Of a DNA stretch of 64,000 nucleotides, positions 8,192 to 17,790 are shown piece by piece. Position 1 is the stretch's first letter, and every line of letters begins with the position of its first letter. The stretch is taken from NCBI RefSeq assembly GCF_022637455.1, contig NZ_CP093341.1, positions 2,046,001 to 2,110,000 on the forward strand, read 5' to 3'. The notes beneath the pieces were generated by a model. The model was given only the letters and a program-made list of their open reading frames with translations. It had not been told where the DNA came from and searched no databases. A program made the translations under genes and the position numbers. Source of the DNA: Lysobacter sp. S4-A87. Its GTDB lineage: Bacteria > Pseudomonadota > Gammaproteobacteria > Xanthomonadales > Xanthomonadaceae.

Positions 8192-9859
8192 TTACTTGCG
8201 GTCGCCCGCGGTCGCGTCACGCGCCGCGCGGAACTCCGATGCGGAATCCCAGTTCGGCCAGCGGTCCGAATCGGCCAGGTCGTGGCCGACCGTGTACAGC
8301 AGCTGCAGGTCGCGCGCCATGCCGGCGAAGGTCCAGCTCGCTTCCCACTGGTCGGCCGGCTGGTGGTAGCGGTCGGCGACGTATTCGTCTTCGATCTTCT
8401 TGCCCGCTGCCAGGCCGCCGTGGACCAGGTCGTTGCCGGAACCGAACGAGATCGCCGGTACGCCGCGCTTGGCAAACGGGAAGTGATCGGAGCGGAAGAA
8501 GTGGCCGGCTTCCGGCTTCGGATCAGTCACGTAGCTCAGGTTCCACTGCTGGGCCGTGGTCACCAGCTGGTCGAGCAGCTCCTGCTTGGCGCTGCCGGAG
8601 GTGGTGAAGTTGCGCGCCAGGCCGTGCGGGTCGAGTGCGTCCATGTTGATCACGGCCACGGTCTTGCCCAGCGGGTACAGCGGCTTGGAGGCGTAGTACT
8701 CCGAACCGAGCAGGCCCTTCTCTTCGGCGGTCACGGCCAGGAACACGATCGAGCGATCCGGTGCCGGGGCCTTGGCGAAGCCGCGCGCCAGTTCGAGCAT
8801 CGCTGCGATGCCGGTGGCGTTGTCGACGGCGCCGTTGTAGATGGTGTCGCCCTTGGCATCGGGCTGGCCGACGCCGAGGTGGTCCCAGTGGCCGCTGTAG
8901 ATCACCGTCTCGTCCGGACGCTTGGCACCGTCGATGCGGCCGACGATGTTGTGCGAGGTGATGACTTCGCGGTTGACGTCGTACTTGGCCGACAGCGTCG
9001 CGCCCTTGAGCTCGACCGGCTTGAAGTCGCGCGTGGCGGCCTGCTTCTTCAGCGCGTCGAAGTCCTGGCCGGCGCCCTTGAACAGCGCAGCGGCGAAGTC
9101 GCGCTGGATCCAGCCTTCCATGGTCGGATGGACCGAGGCCGGGTCGTCGCGGACGACGTCGAACATGGTGTTGGTGTTGGAGTTCTTCACCGTCGCCCAG
9201 CCGTAGGAGGCCGGCGCGGTCTCATGGACGATCAGCAGTCCGAGGGCACCCTGGCGCGCGGCTTCCTCGTACTTGTAGGTCCAGCGGCCGTAGTAGGTCA
9301 TGGCCTTGCCGCCGAAGTCACCCTGGCCGCTCTCGAAGTCCGGATCGTTGATCAGGACGACGGCGATCTTGCCCTTGAGGTCGACGCCCCTGAAGTCGTC
9401 CCAGTTGCGCTCCGGCGCCTTGACGCCGTAGCCGACGAACACCAGTGGTGCGTTGGCGATGTCGATGGCGGTGGTGCCGTTCTGCGCGGCGCGCACGGCG
9501 ATCTGCTCGCCCTGGGTCAGCGCCTGCGACTTGCCTGCGACCTTCACCGACACCTGCGGCGTGCCCTTGATCTCGGCGCGTGCCAGCGGCACGGCCTGGG
9601 TCCACTCGCGCTGGCCGTCCTTGAGGTCGCCACCGGGCTTGAGGCCGGCGGCCTTCATCTGCGCAATCACATAATCGACGGTCTTGACCTCGCCCTCGGT
9701 GGCGGGGCCGCGGCCTTCGAACGCGTCGGAGGACAGCACCTTCACGTCGTTGGACAGGCGCTTGGGATCGAAGGTCGGGGCGGTCGGCTTGGCCGCCGAG
9801 GCTGGCTGGACTGCCAGCGCGATCGACAGCGCCAGCAGGGAAACGGCAGGAAACTTCAT
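8192..9859 (-). CDS. secreted M28-family zinc aminopeptidase with PA domain (555 aa)
   Basis: This is an exported di-zinc peptidase that would act in the periplasm or medium on peptide N-termini. The signal peptide is residues 1-22 (cleavage near ASA-A). A protease-associated insert (about residues 130-260, with APLVFVGYGV and GVDLKGKIAVVLIN) precedes the catalytic M28 domain. Metal and catalytic residues are all visible: H324 and D326 in SGHWDHLG, D346 in GAVDNATG, E379/E380 in TAEEKGLLG, D407 in INMDALD, and the last His in DRYHQPADQWE. Length fits the subfamily with a PA insert. It has its own promoter region and shares no operon. Confidence 0.93.
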   Translation of the reverse strand: MKFPAVSLLALSIALAVQPASAAKPTAPTFDPKRLSNDVKVLSSDAFEGRGPATEGEVKTVDYVIAQMKAAGLKPGGDLKDGQREWTQAVPLARAEIKGTPQVSVKVAGKSQALTQGEQIAVRAAQNGTTAIDIANAPLVFVGYGVKAPERNWDDFRGVDLKGKIAVVLINDPDFESGQGDFGGKAMTYYGRWTYKYEEAARQGALGLLIVHETAPASYGWATVKNSNTNTMFDVVRDDPASVHPTMEGWIQRDFAAALFKGAGQDFDALKKQAATRDFKPVELKGATLSAKYDVNREVITSHNIVGRIDGAKRPDETVIYSGHWDHLGVGQPDAKGDTIYNGAVDNATGIAAMLELARGFAKAPAPDRSIVFLAVTAEEKGLLGSEYYASKPLYPLGKTVAVINMDALDPHGLARNFTTSGSAKQELLDQLVTTAQQWNLSYVTDPKPEAGHFFRSDHFPFAKRGVPAISFGSGNDLVHGGLAAGKKIEDEYVADRYHQPADQWEASWTFAGMARDLQLLYTVGHDLADSDRWPNWDSASEFRAARDATAGDRK

Positions 9860-10212
9860 GGACGCTCTACCAGTTGGAGTCCGCCGATCTTAGGCAGGGC
9901 GGGCGGCCAGGGCCAGCATGACCAACGGCCCGGGCGCCGGGCCGCCCCTCCGGCACGGGGCGGAGCTGAACGTAGACGCGAGCTTCACGGGTGCAACGTT
10001 GCCGGATGTGTCGGGATGCTTCGCTGCGTCGGTGTCGCCGCCAGGTCGCGATTACCATGGAACCCAGCGTTGCCCGATCGCGGCTGGTTTCGCCTGCATG
10101 CGGCGCGCACACTTTCGGCTCGCACAGTTTTCTTTCCCACGGCTGACCTTTCGCCCTGCGGACCTCGCTTTGCTCCCCCGCCTGTCGTCGCAGGCACGAA
10201 CCGGTATTCCAC
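9860..10212. other. 353-bp intergenic region with divergent promoters
   Basis: The region separates the M28 peptidase gene (minus) from the MFS gene (plus) and should hold both promoters. A GC-rich imperfect inverted segment is near 9926-9963. I see no credible small gene, terminator or operator in it. Confidence 0.5.
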
Positions 10213-11484
10213 GTGACAGCTTCCTCCGCCGTATTGCCGATCGCGCGCCCGCTGTGGCGCGACCGCACGCTGGTGCTCGCCGGCATCGTGCTGTCGGCGT
10301 TCAACCTGCGCACGGCGGTGACCTCGCTGACGCCACTGCTCGACAGCCTCGGGCAGACGCTGGGTTTCGGATCGACCATGACCGGTGTGCTCGGCATGGT
10401 GCCGACCGCGGCGTTCGCGGTGTTCGGCGTGGCAACGCCCGGCATCGCCCACCGCCTCGGCCTGGAGCGCACCGCGCTGATGGCGATGGTGCTGGCAACG
10501 GTGGGCCTGTTCGCACGCGCCTTCGTCGGCGATACCGGGATGCTGCTGCTGACCTCGGCCGTGGCGCTGTCGGGCATGGGCATGGGCAACGTGGTGCTGC
10601 CGCCGCTGGTGAAGCGGTATTTCGCCGATCGCGTCGGCACGGTCAGCACCTTCTACATCACGGTGCTGCAGTTGGGCACGATCCTGCCGGCATTGCTGGC
10701 CGTGCCGCTGGCGCAGAGCGTCGGCTGGCGCGCCTCGCTCGGCGGCTGGTCGCTGATCGCGGCGGCGGCGGCGCTGCCGTGGATCGCGGTGCTGTGGATG
10801 GAACGCTTCGGTCATTCGCGCCAGGCGCAGTCATTGGCGCACGCGCACGATTGCGCGGTGAAGGTCGGCGACGAAGCGCCGGAGCTGGCCGAGCCTGTCG
10901 CACCGGGCCGGGTGTCGCGCTCGCCGGTGGCGTGGGGCCTGGCGCTGATGTTCGGCATGACCTCGCTGATCACCTATTCGATGTTCACCTGGTTGCCGAA
11001 GCTGCTGGTCGAAGCCGGCGGGAGCCCTGCCCTGGGCGGCAGCATGGTCGCGCTGTTTTCCACGCTCGGGCTGATCAGCGCGCTGGTGCTGCCGGCCGTG
11101 GCGGTGCGGGTGAGCAATCCCTATCCGATCGTGATCGCATGCGCCGTCGCCTACATCGCCGCGTTTGCCGGCCTGTTGCTGGCACCGATGTCGGCGCCGT
11201 TGCTGTGGGTCGCGCTGCTGGGCCTGGGGCCGAGCACGTTCCCGCTGTCGCTGACGCTGATCAACCTGCGCACGCGTTCGCAGGTCGGCTCGGCCAAGCT
11301 GTCGGGCTTCATGCAGGGCGTGGGCTACAGCCTCAGCTGCCTGGGGCCGTTGCTGTTCGGCCTGCTGCACGAGATGACGCATGGCTGGGCCTGGCCGTTC
11401 GCCTTCCTGCTGGTCTGCCTGGCGGTGTTGCTGGCCGGTGGCTGGCTCGCCTGCCGGCCGCGCATGCTCGAAGACACCTGGTGA
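10213..11484 (+). CDS. CynX/NimT-type MFS transporter (423 aa)
   Basis: This is a 12-helix major facilitator carrier in the inner membrane. The N-terminal motif FNLRTAVTSLTPLLDSL is characteristic of the CynX (cyanate) / NimT group. Twelve hydrophobic helices can be traced, with a hydrophilic central loop at about residues 200-237 (RFGHSRQAQSLAHAHDCAVKVG). No cyanase gene or other enzyme lies beside it, so the substrate cannot be named. The start is a GTG at 10213 without a strong Shine-Dalgarno sequence. The gene is followed by a CCCGGGT-type palindrome. Confidence 0.85.
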   Translation: MTASSAVLPIARPLWRDRTLVLAGIVLSAFNLRTAVTSLTPLLDSLGQTLGFGSTMTGVLGMVPTAAFAVFGVATPGIAHRLGLERTALMAMVLATVGLFARAFVGDTGMLLLTSAVALSGMGMGNVVLPPLVKRYFADRVGTVSTFYITVLQLGTILPALLAVPLAQSVGWRASLGGWSLIAAAAALPWIAVLWMERFGHSRQAQSLAHAHDCAVKVGDEAPELAEPVAPGRVSRSPVAWGLALMFGMTSLITYSMFTWLPKLLVEAGGSPALGGSMVALFSTLGLISALVLPAVAVRVSNPYPIVIACAVAYIAAFAGLLLAPMSAPLLWVALLGLGPSTFPLSLTLINLRTRSQVGSAKLSGFMQGVGYSLSCLGPLLFGLLHEMTHGWAWPFAFLLVCLAVLLAGGWLACRPRMLEDTW

Positions 11485-11487
11485 TCA

Positions 11488-11517
11488 CCCCGGGTGCGCT
11501 GCGCTTACCCGGGCTAC
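11488..11517. repeat. CCCGGGT-type palindromic repeat, copy 1
   Basis: A 30-bp element begins CCCCGGGTGCGCT and ends ACCCGGGCTAC, immediately after the MFS gene. A near-identical copy (about three differences) lies at 19816-19845, and a larger related element is at 60347-60423. It is REP-like by position and structure. Confidence 0.75.
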
Positions 11518-11560
11518 AGGCTTGCGGGTAACCTGTCGCAGCTTTTCATCGGCTGCGCCC

Positions 11561-12334
11561 ATGTCCCTGCGTTCGATCACTGCCGCCCGCTACGTCACTC
11601 CGCTGCGCGAAGGCGGATCGCTGCCTGCCGTCATCGAGGGCGATGACGACGGCCTGTATGTCCTGAAGTTCCGCGGCGCCGGGCAGGGCCCCAAGGCGCT
11701 GGTGGCCGAACTCGTCGCCGGCGAGATCGCCCGCTCGCTGGGCCTGCCGATGCCGGAACTGGTGTTCGTCGATCTCGACCCGGAGCTGGCGCGCACCGAG
11801 CCCGACCCCGAGATCCAGCAGCTGATCCGCGACAGCGCCGGGCTCAACCTGGCGCTCGACTACCTGCCCGGCTCGATCAACTTCGACCCGGTCGCCGAGC
11901 AGGTCGATGGCGCACTGGCCTCGGACGTGGTCTGGTTCGACGCGTTCGTCAGCAACGTCGACCGCAGCTTCCGCAATCCCAACCTGCTGATCTGGCACCG
12001 CAAACCGTGGCTGATCGATCACGGCGCGGCGCTGTACTTCCATCACGGCTGGGACGGCTCGCCGAGCCACGCCGGCAGCGCATTCCCGATGATCCGCGAG
12101 CACGTCCTGCTGGCGCGCGCCGACGACATCGCCGGCGCCGATGCGCGACTGGCGCCGAAGCTGGCGCGCGAGGACTTCGCCGCGATCATGGCGATCGTGC
12201 CCGATGCCTGGCTGGTCGGCGCCGACACGCCCGCCGACCCGGCCGAACACCGTGCCGCCTACGTCGAACACTTCATGCAACGGCTGGCGCAGCGCCAGCG
12301 TTTCGTCGAGGAGGCCGTCAATGCACGCGCCTGA
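11561..12334 (+). CDS. HipA-family kinase-like protein (257 aa)
   Basis: This is a compact protein-kinase-like domain related to the C-terminal kinase part of HipA, without HipA's N-terminal subdomain. Visible features are LYVLKFRGAGQG with the probable ATP-binding Lys36, the E50 helix, the catalytic-loop equivalent FVSNVDRSFRNPN (Asp134, Asn139/141) and the metal-binding LIDHGAALYF (Asp153). The following DUF3037 gene overlaps its last 14 bases. This kinase-DUF3037 pairing recurs in bacteria as far as I know. No HipB-like antitoxin gene is present, so a toxin role should not be assumed. Confidence 0.8.
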   Translation: MSLRSITAARYVTPLREGGSLPAVIEGDDDGLYVLKFRGAGQGPKALVAELVAGEIARSLGLPMPELVFVDLDPELARTEPDPEIQQLIRDSAGLNLALDYLPGSINFDPVAEQVDGALASDVVWFDAFVSNVDRSFRNPNLLIWHRKPWLIDHGAALYFHHGWDGSPSHAGSAFPMIREHVLLARADDIAGADARLAPKLAREDFAAIMAIVPDAWLVGADTPADPAEHRAAYVEHFMQRLAQRQRFVEEAVNARA

Positions 12335-12731
12335 CCCGCAACGCCACGACACCTACGACTACGCGGTGATCCGCGTCGTCCCGCGCGTGGAGCGCGAGGA
12401 GTTCGTCAACGTCGGCATCATCCTGTCGTGCGCCGGCGCGAAGTTCCTGGAAGCACGGATCGAGCTGGACGAAGCGCGGCTGCTCGCAGTCGATCCGCAG
12501 GTCGACCTGGAAACCGTGCGTCGCCACCTGGCGGCGATCGAAGTGATCTGCGCCGGCGGCCCCGGCAGCGGCCCGATCGGCCAGCTGCCGCAGCGCGCGC
12601 GCTTCCACTGGCTGACCGCCAAGCGCAGCTCGATCATCCAGACCTCGCCGGTGCACATGGGCCGCTGCCCCGCGGTCGGCTCGGCGATCGACCATCTGAT
12701 GGCGAAGATGGTGCGGGTTACCCGGGCCTGA
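12321..12731 (+). CDS. DUF3037 protein (136 aa)
   Basis: The opening YDYAVIRVVPRVEREEFVNVGIIL is the hallmark of DUF3037, and the C-terminal RSSIIQTSPVHMGRC also fits. Function is unknown. The start lies inside the HipA-like gene and overlaps it by 14 bases in another frame, so the two are translationally coupled. There is no signal peptide or membrane segment. The partner kinase suggests it may be its substrate, regulator or adaptor, which is inference only. Confidence 0.85.
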   Translation: MHAPDPQRHDTYDYAVIRVVPRVEREEFVNVGIILSCAGAKFLEARIELDEARLLAVDPQVDLETVRRHLAAIEVICAGGPGSGPIGQLPQRARFHWLTAKRSSIIQTSPVHMGRCPAVGSAIDHLMAKMVRVTRA

Positions 12732-12808
12732 GGTCGCGCATGGCCTGGGCCGCATGCAAGGTCGCAGCGGCAAGCCCAAACACTCAGACGCCCCGACAAA
12801 TGGGCAAA

Positions 12809-12836
12809 AAAAAACCCGGCCGAAGCCGGGTTTTTC
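12809..12836. terminator. strong bidirectional intrinsic terminator
   Basis: An 11-bp perfect stem (AAAAACCCGGC / GCCGGGTTTTT) with loop CGAA spans 12810-12835, flanked by A-tract and T-tract. It terminates the HipA-like/DUF3037 operon on the plus strand and the cold-shock gene on the minus strand. Confidence 0.92.
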
Positions 12837-12872
12837 CTTCGTCAGCGCGTTAGCGCCGCGACGATGTCAGAC

Positions 12873-13082
12873 TCAGACCGCCTGCACGGCGTCGGCCTGA
12901 AGGCCCTTCTGGCCCTGGACGACGGTGAAGGTGACCTTCTGGCCTTCCTGCAGGGACTTGAAGCCCGAGCCCTGGATCGAACGGAAGTGGACGAACACGT
13001 CCTCGCCGTTCTCGCGGCTGATGAAGCCGAAGCCCTTGGCATCGTTGAACCACTTGACGGTACCGGTTTCACGGTTCGACAT
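12873..13082 (-). CDS. CspA-family cold-shock protein (69 aa)
   Basis: This is a single OB-fold RNA/DNA-binding protein. RNP1 (KGFGFI) and RNP2 (VFVHF) are intact in a sequence of normal length beginning [17 protein letters not shown]. It would act as an RNA chaperone in the cytoplasm. The start at 13082 is set by AAGGAG 8 bases upstream; an in-frame ATG at 13103 lacks one. The long untranslated leader is typical of temperature-responsive csp genes. Confidence 0.96.
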   Translation of the reverse strand: MSNRETGTVKWFNDAKGFGFISRENGEDVFVHFRSIQGSGFKSLQEGQKVTFTVVQGQKGLQADAVQAV

Positions 13083-13256
13083 TTTGTTAACTCCTTGGAA
13101 CATGGTGAATTACCGCTTTCGCGGCGTGAGGCTGGTTGCAAGGAGAAAACGAGGTGCAACGATGGAGTGAAACATGATCTACATCGGGCCACATTCACGG
13201 TGACCCTTGGCTAACTCAGCGCGAGAAACGTTAGTCGCTATTGCCTCGCAAAGCAA
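13083..13256 (-). promoter_or_regulatory. csp promoter candidate and long 5' leader
   Basis: On the minus strand a TTGCTT box (13251-13256) and a TAACGT box (13228-13233) are separated by 17 bases. That would start the transcript near 13221 and give a leader of about 140 nt, a length usual for cspA-type thermosensing leaders. The leader includes a small GCCGCGAAAGCGG hairpin near the start codon. The boxes are read by eye and unproven. Confidence 0.35.
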
Positions 13257-13364
13257 TGGCGAGGATGCAATTCTGTTCAGAGAGCGTCCGTTTGACCCCT
13301 CCAGACGCCCTCCAGCCCTCCTCCACGACCTCCGGGAGCCCCCGATGACAGGCCCCAGCCCGCC

Positions 13365-13649
13365 ATGACCGTGTATGTCGACGACGCCGTTCATCTCTGG
13401 CGCGGCCAGCGCTGGGCGCACCTGATGGCCGACACGCTGGACGAACTGCACGCCATGGCCGGCCAGCTCGGGATCCCGCGCCGGGCCTTCCAGGACAAGA
13501 CCTCCGGAGCCCATTACGACGTCCCCGCCGAGCTGCGCGAGCGCGCCATCGCCCTCGGAGCGGTGCCGATTTCTCGCCACACCGACCGCGAACGGGTCCG
13601 CGCCGTCATCCACGTGGCCAAGCTGCAGGGGCGCGGCGAACACCCCTGA
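13365..13649 (+). CDS. DUF4031 protein (94 aa)
   Basis: The sequence begins MTVYVDDAVHLWRGQRWAHLMADTLDELH and has the HYDVPAELRERAIALGA segment that defines DUF4031. It is a small cytoplasmic protein of unknown function, close to the usual family length. It is divergent from the cold-shock gene and stands alone. Confidence 0.85.
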   Translation: MTVYVDDAVHLWRGQRWAHLMADTLDELHAMAGQLGIPRRAFQDKTSGAHYDVPAELRERAIALGAVPISRHTDRERVRAVIHVAKLQGRGEHP

Positions 13650-13744
13650 TCGCCTCCCGCGTGCTTCACGGCGCCTCGGCATCGGCTGCGCATACTCAGC
13701 CGACCCTTGCCCCCGCCTGGCCTGCCCCGCCTGGAGACCCGCCG

Positions 13745-14197
13745 ATGAACCCCTCCCGGAAGATGACCGCCGCGCTCCTGCTGGCCCTGTCTGCCGCCTT
13801 CGCCCCGGCCGTGGCCCAGCAGCAGGCCGCGGCAGCGCGCGACATCGACCCCAACAGCCTGGCCACGGCGGCGATGCAGGCGGCGCGGCTGATCGATGCC
13901 GGCCGCGCCGGCGAAGTCTGGGACGGCTCCTCGGCCGTGGCAAAGCGCAGTGTCGACCGCAAGAAGTTCACCGACTCCATCGCCGCCCAGCGCAAGCCGC
14001 TGGGGGCGACCACGGCACGGCGCTGGACCGTGGTGAGCCGGCACTCGACACCCGGCACCGAGCAGCTTCCGGCCGGCACCTACGCCAATGTCGAGTTCGA
14101 CACCCAGTTCGCGGGCAATCGCGTCGGCCACGAGCTGATCTCGTTCCGCCAGGACGAGGACGGCACCTGGCGGCTGGCCGGCTACGTCCTCAAGTGA
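13745..14197 (+). CDS. exported DUF4019 protein (150 aa)
   Basis: A signal peptide (MNPSRKMTAALLLALSAAFAPAVAQQ) precedes a DUF4019 domain: ATAAMQAARLIDAGRAGEVWDGSSAVAKRSV, then RKKFTDSIAAQRKPLG and the C-terminal TYANVEFDTQFAGN, which ends in the WRLAGYVLK strand. It probably acts in the periplasm; function is unknown. The ATG at 13745 gives the signal peptide; longer starts would add a non-signal leader. It precedes DUF3297 and DUF3016 genes in the same direction, but the gaps exceed 100 bp. Confidence 0.82.
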   Translation: MNPSRKMTAALLLALSAAFAPAVAQQQAAAARDIDPNSLATAAMQAARLIDAGRAGEVWDGSSAVAKRSVDRKKFTDSIAAQRKPLGATTARRWTVVSRHSTPGTEQLPAGTYANVEFDTQFAGNRVGHELISFRQDEDGTWRLAGYVLK

Positions 14198-14303
14198 GTT
14201 CAAGCCGGTGAATTGAAGCCGGACACGGTCCGGGGCCAAGTATCCTTATGGCCCCGCGCGGTCCACGCCGTCGCGGCAGCAGCCACCACGGACCACGACG
14301 ACC

Positions 14304-14543
14304 ATGACCGACACCGCCCCGCCCGACCGCCTCTCCAACAACCCGCGCAGCCCCCACTACAACGAAGCGATGCTCGAGCGCGGCATCGGCATCCGCGTCA
14401 ACGGCGTCGAGCGCACCAATGTCGAGGAGTACTGCATCAGCGAAGGCTGGGTCCGCCTTCCGGTCGGCAAGGCGCTCGATCGCCACGGCAATCCGATGAC
14501 GATGAAGATGCAGGGCACCATCGAAGCCTGGTTCCTGACCTGA
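14304..14543 (+). CDS. DUF3297 protein (79 aa)
   Basis: This is a short cytoplasmic protein with the family-defining RLSNNPRSPHYNEAMLERGIGIRVNGVERTNVEEYCISEGW stretch (shown here as residues 9-50) and C-terminal GTIEAWF. Function is unknown. Length is as expected. It sits alone between the DUF4019 and DUF3016 genes on the same strand. Confidence 0.85.
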   Translation: MTDTAPPDRLSNNPRSPHYNEAMLERGIGIRVNGVERTNVEEYCISEGWVRLPVGKALDRHGNPMTMKMQGTIEAWFLT

Positions 14544-14649
14544 CTTTCAGAAACCGCCGCTGTACGGCCGCCGCGTCGCCCATGGCGGTGGCGCGGAGGC
14601 AGGCAGACAATCGGTGTGTACCAAGTCCGGTACCTCTCCGGAGCCTGCC

Positions 14650-15210
14650 ATGAACCTGCGGCCCGCCCTCATTGCCCTCGCGCTGGCGATCGTCAGCGCC
14701 GGCCTGCCCGCCGATGCGCGCACACGCAACGTCACCGATCCCGATGCGCCACGCGCCCTGCCCATGGAGGGCCCGGTGAACGTGCGCTGGGAAGACCCGG
14801 CCAAGTTCACCGACATCCGCTACAGCCGCAATCGCTGGGAAGCCGTGCGCGGCAACTGGGTCGAGCAGCTCGCCGAGCACATGCGCAAGAGCGCCGAGAA
14901 GCGCCTGCCGCCGGGCCAGCGCCTGGACGTGGACATCGTCGACATCCGCCGCGCCGGTTCCTATGAGCCCTGGCACGGCCCGGACCTCGACGACACGCGC
15001 ATCATCCGCGACATCTATCCGCCGCGCATGACCCTCACCTTCCGCCACACCGATGCCAACGGAGCGGTCCTGGGCGAAGGCGAGCGCAAGCTCAGCGATA
15101 CCGGCTTCATGATCGGCGCGAGCCCGGTGTCGAACAACGACATCCTGCGCTACGAGAAAAGCATGATCGACAGCTGGCTGCAGCGCGAGATCGGTTCGCC
15201 GCAGACCTGA
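14650..15210 (+). CDS. exported DUF3016 protein (186 aa)
   Basis: A signal peptide (MNLRPALIALALAIVSAGLPADA) is followed by VNVRWEDPAKFTDIRYSRNRWE and later GERKLSDTGFM, both typical of DUF3016. It is a predicted periplasmic protein of unknown function. It is convergent with the yadH-like gene, whose end is only 37 bp away. Confidence 0.83.
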   Translation: MNLRPALIALALAIVSAGLPADARTRNVTDPDAPRALPMEGPVNVRWEDPAKFTDIRYSRNRWEAVRGNWVEQLAEHMRKSAEKRLPPGQRLDVDIVDIRRAGSYEPWHGPDLDDTRIIRDIYPPRMTLTFRHTDANGAVLGEGERKLSDTGFMIGASPVSNNDILRYEKSMIDSWLQREIGSPQT

Positions 15211-15246
15211 CCAGTCAGGTCGTCGGCTGCCTGGTTCTCCAGCTGC

Positions 15247-16004
15247 CTAGTTCTTCAACTTCCAGCCGGTGCGGAAGATCCACCACACGATCGCCAGGCA
15301 CAGCACCAGGAAACCCAGGATCGCCGCCGCGCTGACGCCGACGTTGACGTCGGAGATGCCGTAGAAGCTCCAGCGGAAACCGCTGATCAGGTACACGACC
15401 GGGTTGAACAGCGCGATCTTCTGCCACAGCGGCGGCAGCATGTTGATGGAATAGAACGCGCCGCCGAGGAAGGTCAGCGGGGTGATGATCATCAGCGGCA
15501 CGATCTGCAGGCGCTGGAAGCTGTCCGCCCACAGGCCGATGATGAAACCGAACAGGCTGAAGGTCACCGCGGTCAGCACCAGGAAGCACAGCATCCAGAA
15601 CGGATGCGCGATCTCGTAAGGCACGAAGAAGCGCGCCGTGACCAGTATCAGCGTGCCCAGCATCAGCGACTTGGTCGCCGCCGCGCCGACGTAGCCGATC
15701 ACGATCTCGAACGCCGACACCGGCGCCGACAGCAGCTCGTAGATGGTGCCGGCCCACTTGGGCATGTAGATGCCGAAGGACGCATTGGAGATGCTCTCGC
15801 TGAGCAGGGACAGCATGATCAGGCCCGGGATGATGAAGGCGCCGTAGCTGACCCCGCCGACTTCGCCCATGCGCGCGCCAATCGCCGCGCCGAACACGAC
15901 GAAGTACAGCGAGGTCGACAGCACCGGCGAGACGATGCTCTCCATCAGCGTGCGGAAGGTGCGGGCCATCTCGAAGCGGTAGATGGCGCGGATCGCGTGG
16001 AAGT

Positions 16005-16008
<4 letters not shown>
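15247..16008 (-). CDS. yadH: ABC-2 type exporter permease, YadH-like (253 aa)
   Basis: This is the six-helix membrane subunit of an ABC exporter. The segments [20 protein letters not shown]-like (here [11 protein letters not shown]), [39 protein letters not shown] and [15 protein letters not shown] closely follow E. coli YadH, including the LTPLTYLGGVFYS region. Its start overlaps the ATPase stop by 4 bases, so the two form one operon and transporter. The substrate is not known. Confidence 0.88.
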
Positions 16009-16940
<932 letters not shown>

Positions 16941-17029
16941 GCGTGGATCCTCTTGCACGGATGGCAGCGCCGCATCGTACCCGAGGGCGCTGCCGGCCAT
17001 GCCGGCCGCGGTGGTGCGATCGGCCCGGT

Positions 17030-17164
17030 TCAGCCCATCGCTCCGAAGCTGCGCACGGACGGGGTTGCCAGCGCGCGGATCAGGCCGAGCAGGTGGAGGA
17101 GGCGCGAAACGATCGGGGACAGGAACGAGGCGAATGCGGGACGGGCGTGGGCGGACGTCGACAT
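17030..17164 (-). CDS. possible small protein (44 aa)
   Basis: An ATG at 17164 preceded by GGAG at 6 bases opens a 44-codon frame. It contains one amphipathic or hydrophobic helix ([20 protein letters not shown]) and basic residues. It lies upstream of yadG on the same strand. It may be a real small membrane-associated protein or a chance ORF; no family is recognised. The rest of the 410-bp gap from 16941 to 17350 contains no other gene that I can see. Confidence 0.3.
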   Translation of the reverse strand: MSTSAHARPAFASFLSPIVSRLLHLLGLIRALATPSVRSFGAMG

Positions 17165-17350
17165 GGGGGCGCTCCATCGGGGGTACGGACAGAGTAGGCA
17201 GCGACGGTGTCCGCGATAAGTCGCTGATCCGGGGAAGAATCATCCCGTGAGCGGGCGAATCGCGCGTCTGTCGCCTTTGGCACATGAGCCCGTGCCGCGA
17301 TCGGCCACAATGGCGGTTCCAACGATCCAGCACCCTGCCAGGAGGCCCCA

Positions 17351-17725
17351 GTGAAGTTTTTGTTGATGGTGTACACCGACCCCAAGCTGATGGATGCACT
17401 GCCCGAGGGCGAGTTCGACCGCATGATGCGGGGCTGCCTGCAGAAGGCCGACGAACTGCGCGCCTGCGGCACCCTGCTCGATGCACAGCAGCTGGAGGCT
17501 CCGGTCACCGCCAAGTCGCTGCGCGCGCGCAACGGCAGCACCACCATTTTCGACGGCCCGTTTGCCGAGGCCAAGGAAGTGTTCGCCGGCTTCAACCTGA
17601 TCGAGGCGGCCAACATCGAGGAAGCGCTGCAGATCGCCCACTCGTTCCCGTGGATCCGCGTCGGCTCGATCGAAGTGCGGCCGGTGCGCGACATGGACGC
17701 GGTCCGCGAACGCGTAGGCGCATGA
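17351..17725 (+). CDS. YciI-family protein (124 aa)
   Basis: This is a YCII-related alpha+beta domain with [23 protein letters not shown] at the start and [30 protein letters not shown] in the middle, typical of the sigma-associated YciI subgroup. It starts at a GTG (17351) with a strong AGGAGG-like site. No sigma factor gene is adjacent here. Function is unknown. Confidence 0.87.
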   Translation: MKFLLMVYTDPKLMDALPEGEFDRMMRGCLQKADELRACGTLLDAQQLEAPVTAKSLRARNGSTTIFDGPFAEAKEVFAGFNLIEAANIEEALQIAHSFPWIRVGSIEVRPVRDMDAVRERVGA

Positions 17726-17733
17726 CACCAGCT

Positions 17734-17756
17734 CCCTCCCCCTTCGCGGGGGAGGG
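17734..17756. repeat. intergenic palindrome of the CCCTC..GAGGG family
   Basis: CCCTCCCCC, a 5-base loop and GGGGGAGGG form a perfect 9-bp inverted repeat between the convergent YciI and amidohydrolase genes. It may also serve as a terminator. Confidence 0.6.
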
Positions 17757-17790
17757 TCGGGCGCCATGGACGCCAGCGCGAGGGGAAGCT

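Noticed and set aside
10213-11484. Cyanate transporter CynX by name
   Set aside because: Only the carrier subfamily is supported; no cyanase or carbonic anhydrase gene is adjacent, so a cyanate role is not justified.
11561-12731. Classical HipBA toxin-antitoxin system
   Set aside because: There is no HipB-like helix-turn-helix gene and the kinase lacks the HipA N-terminal region; the partner is DUF3037.
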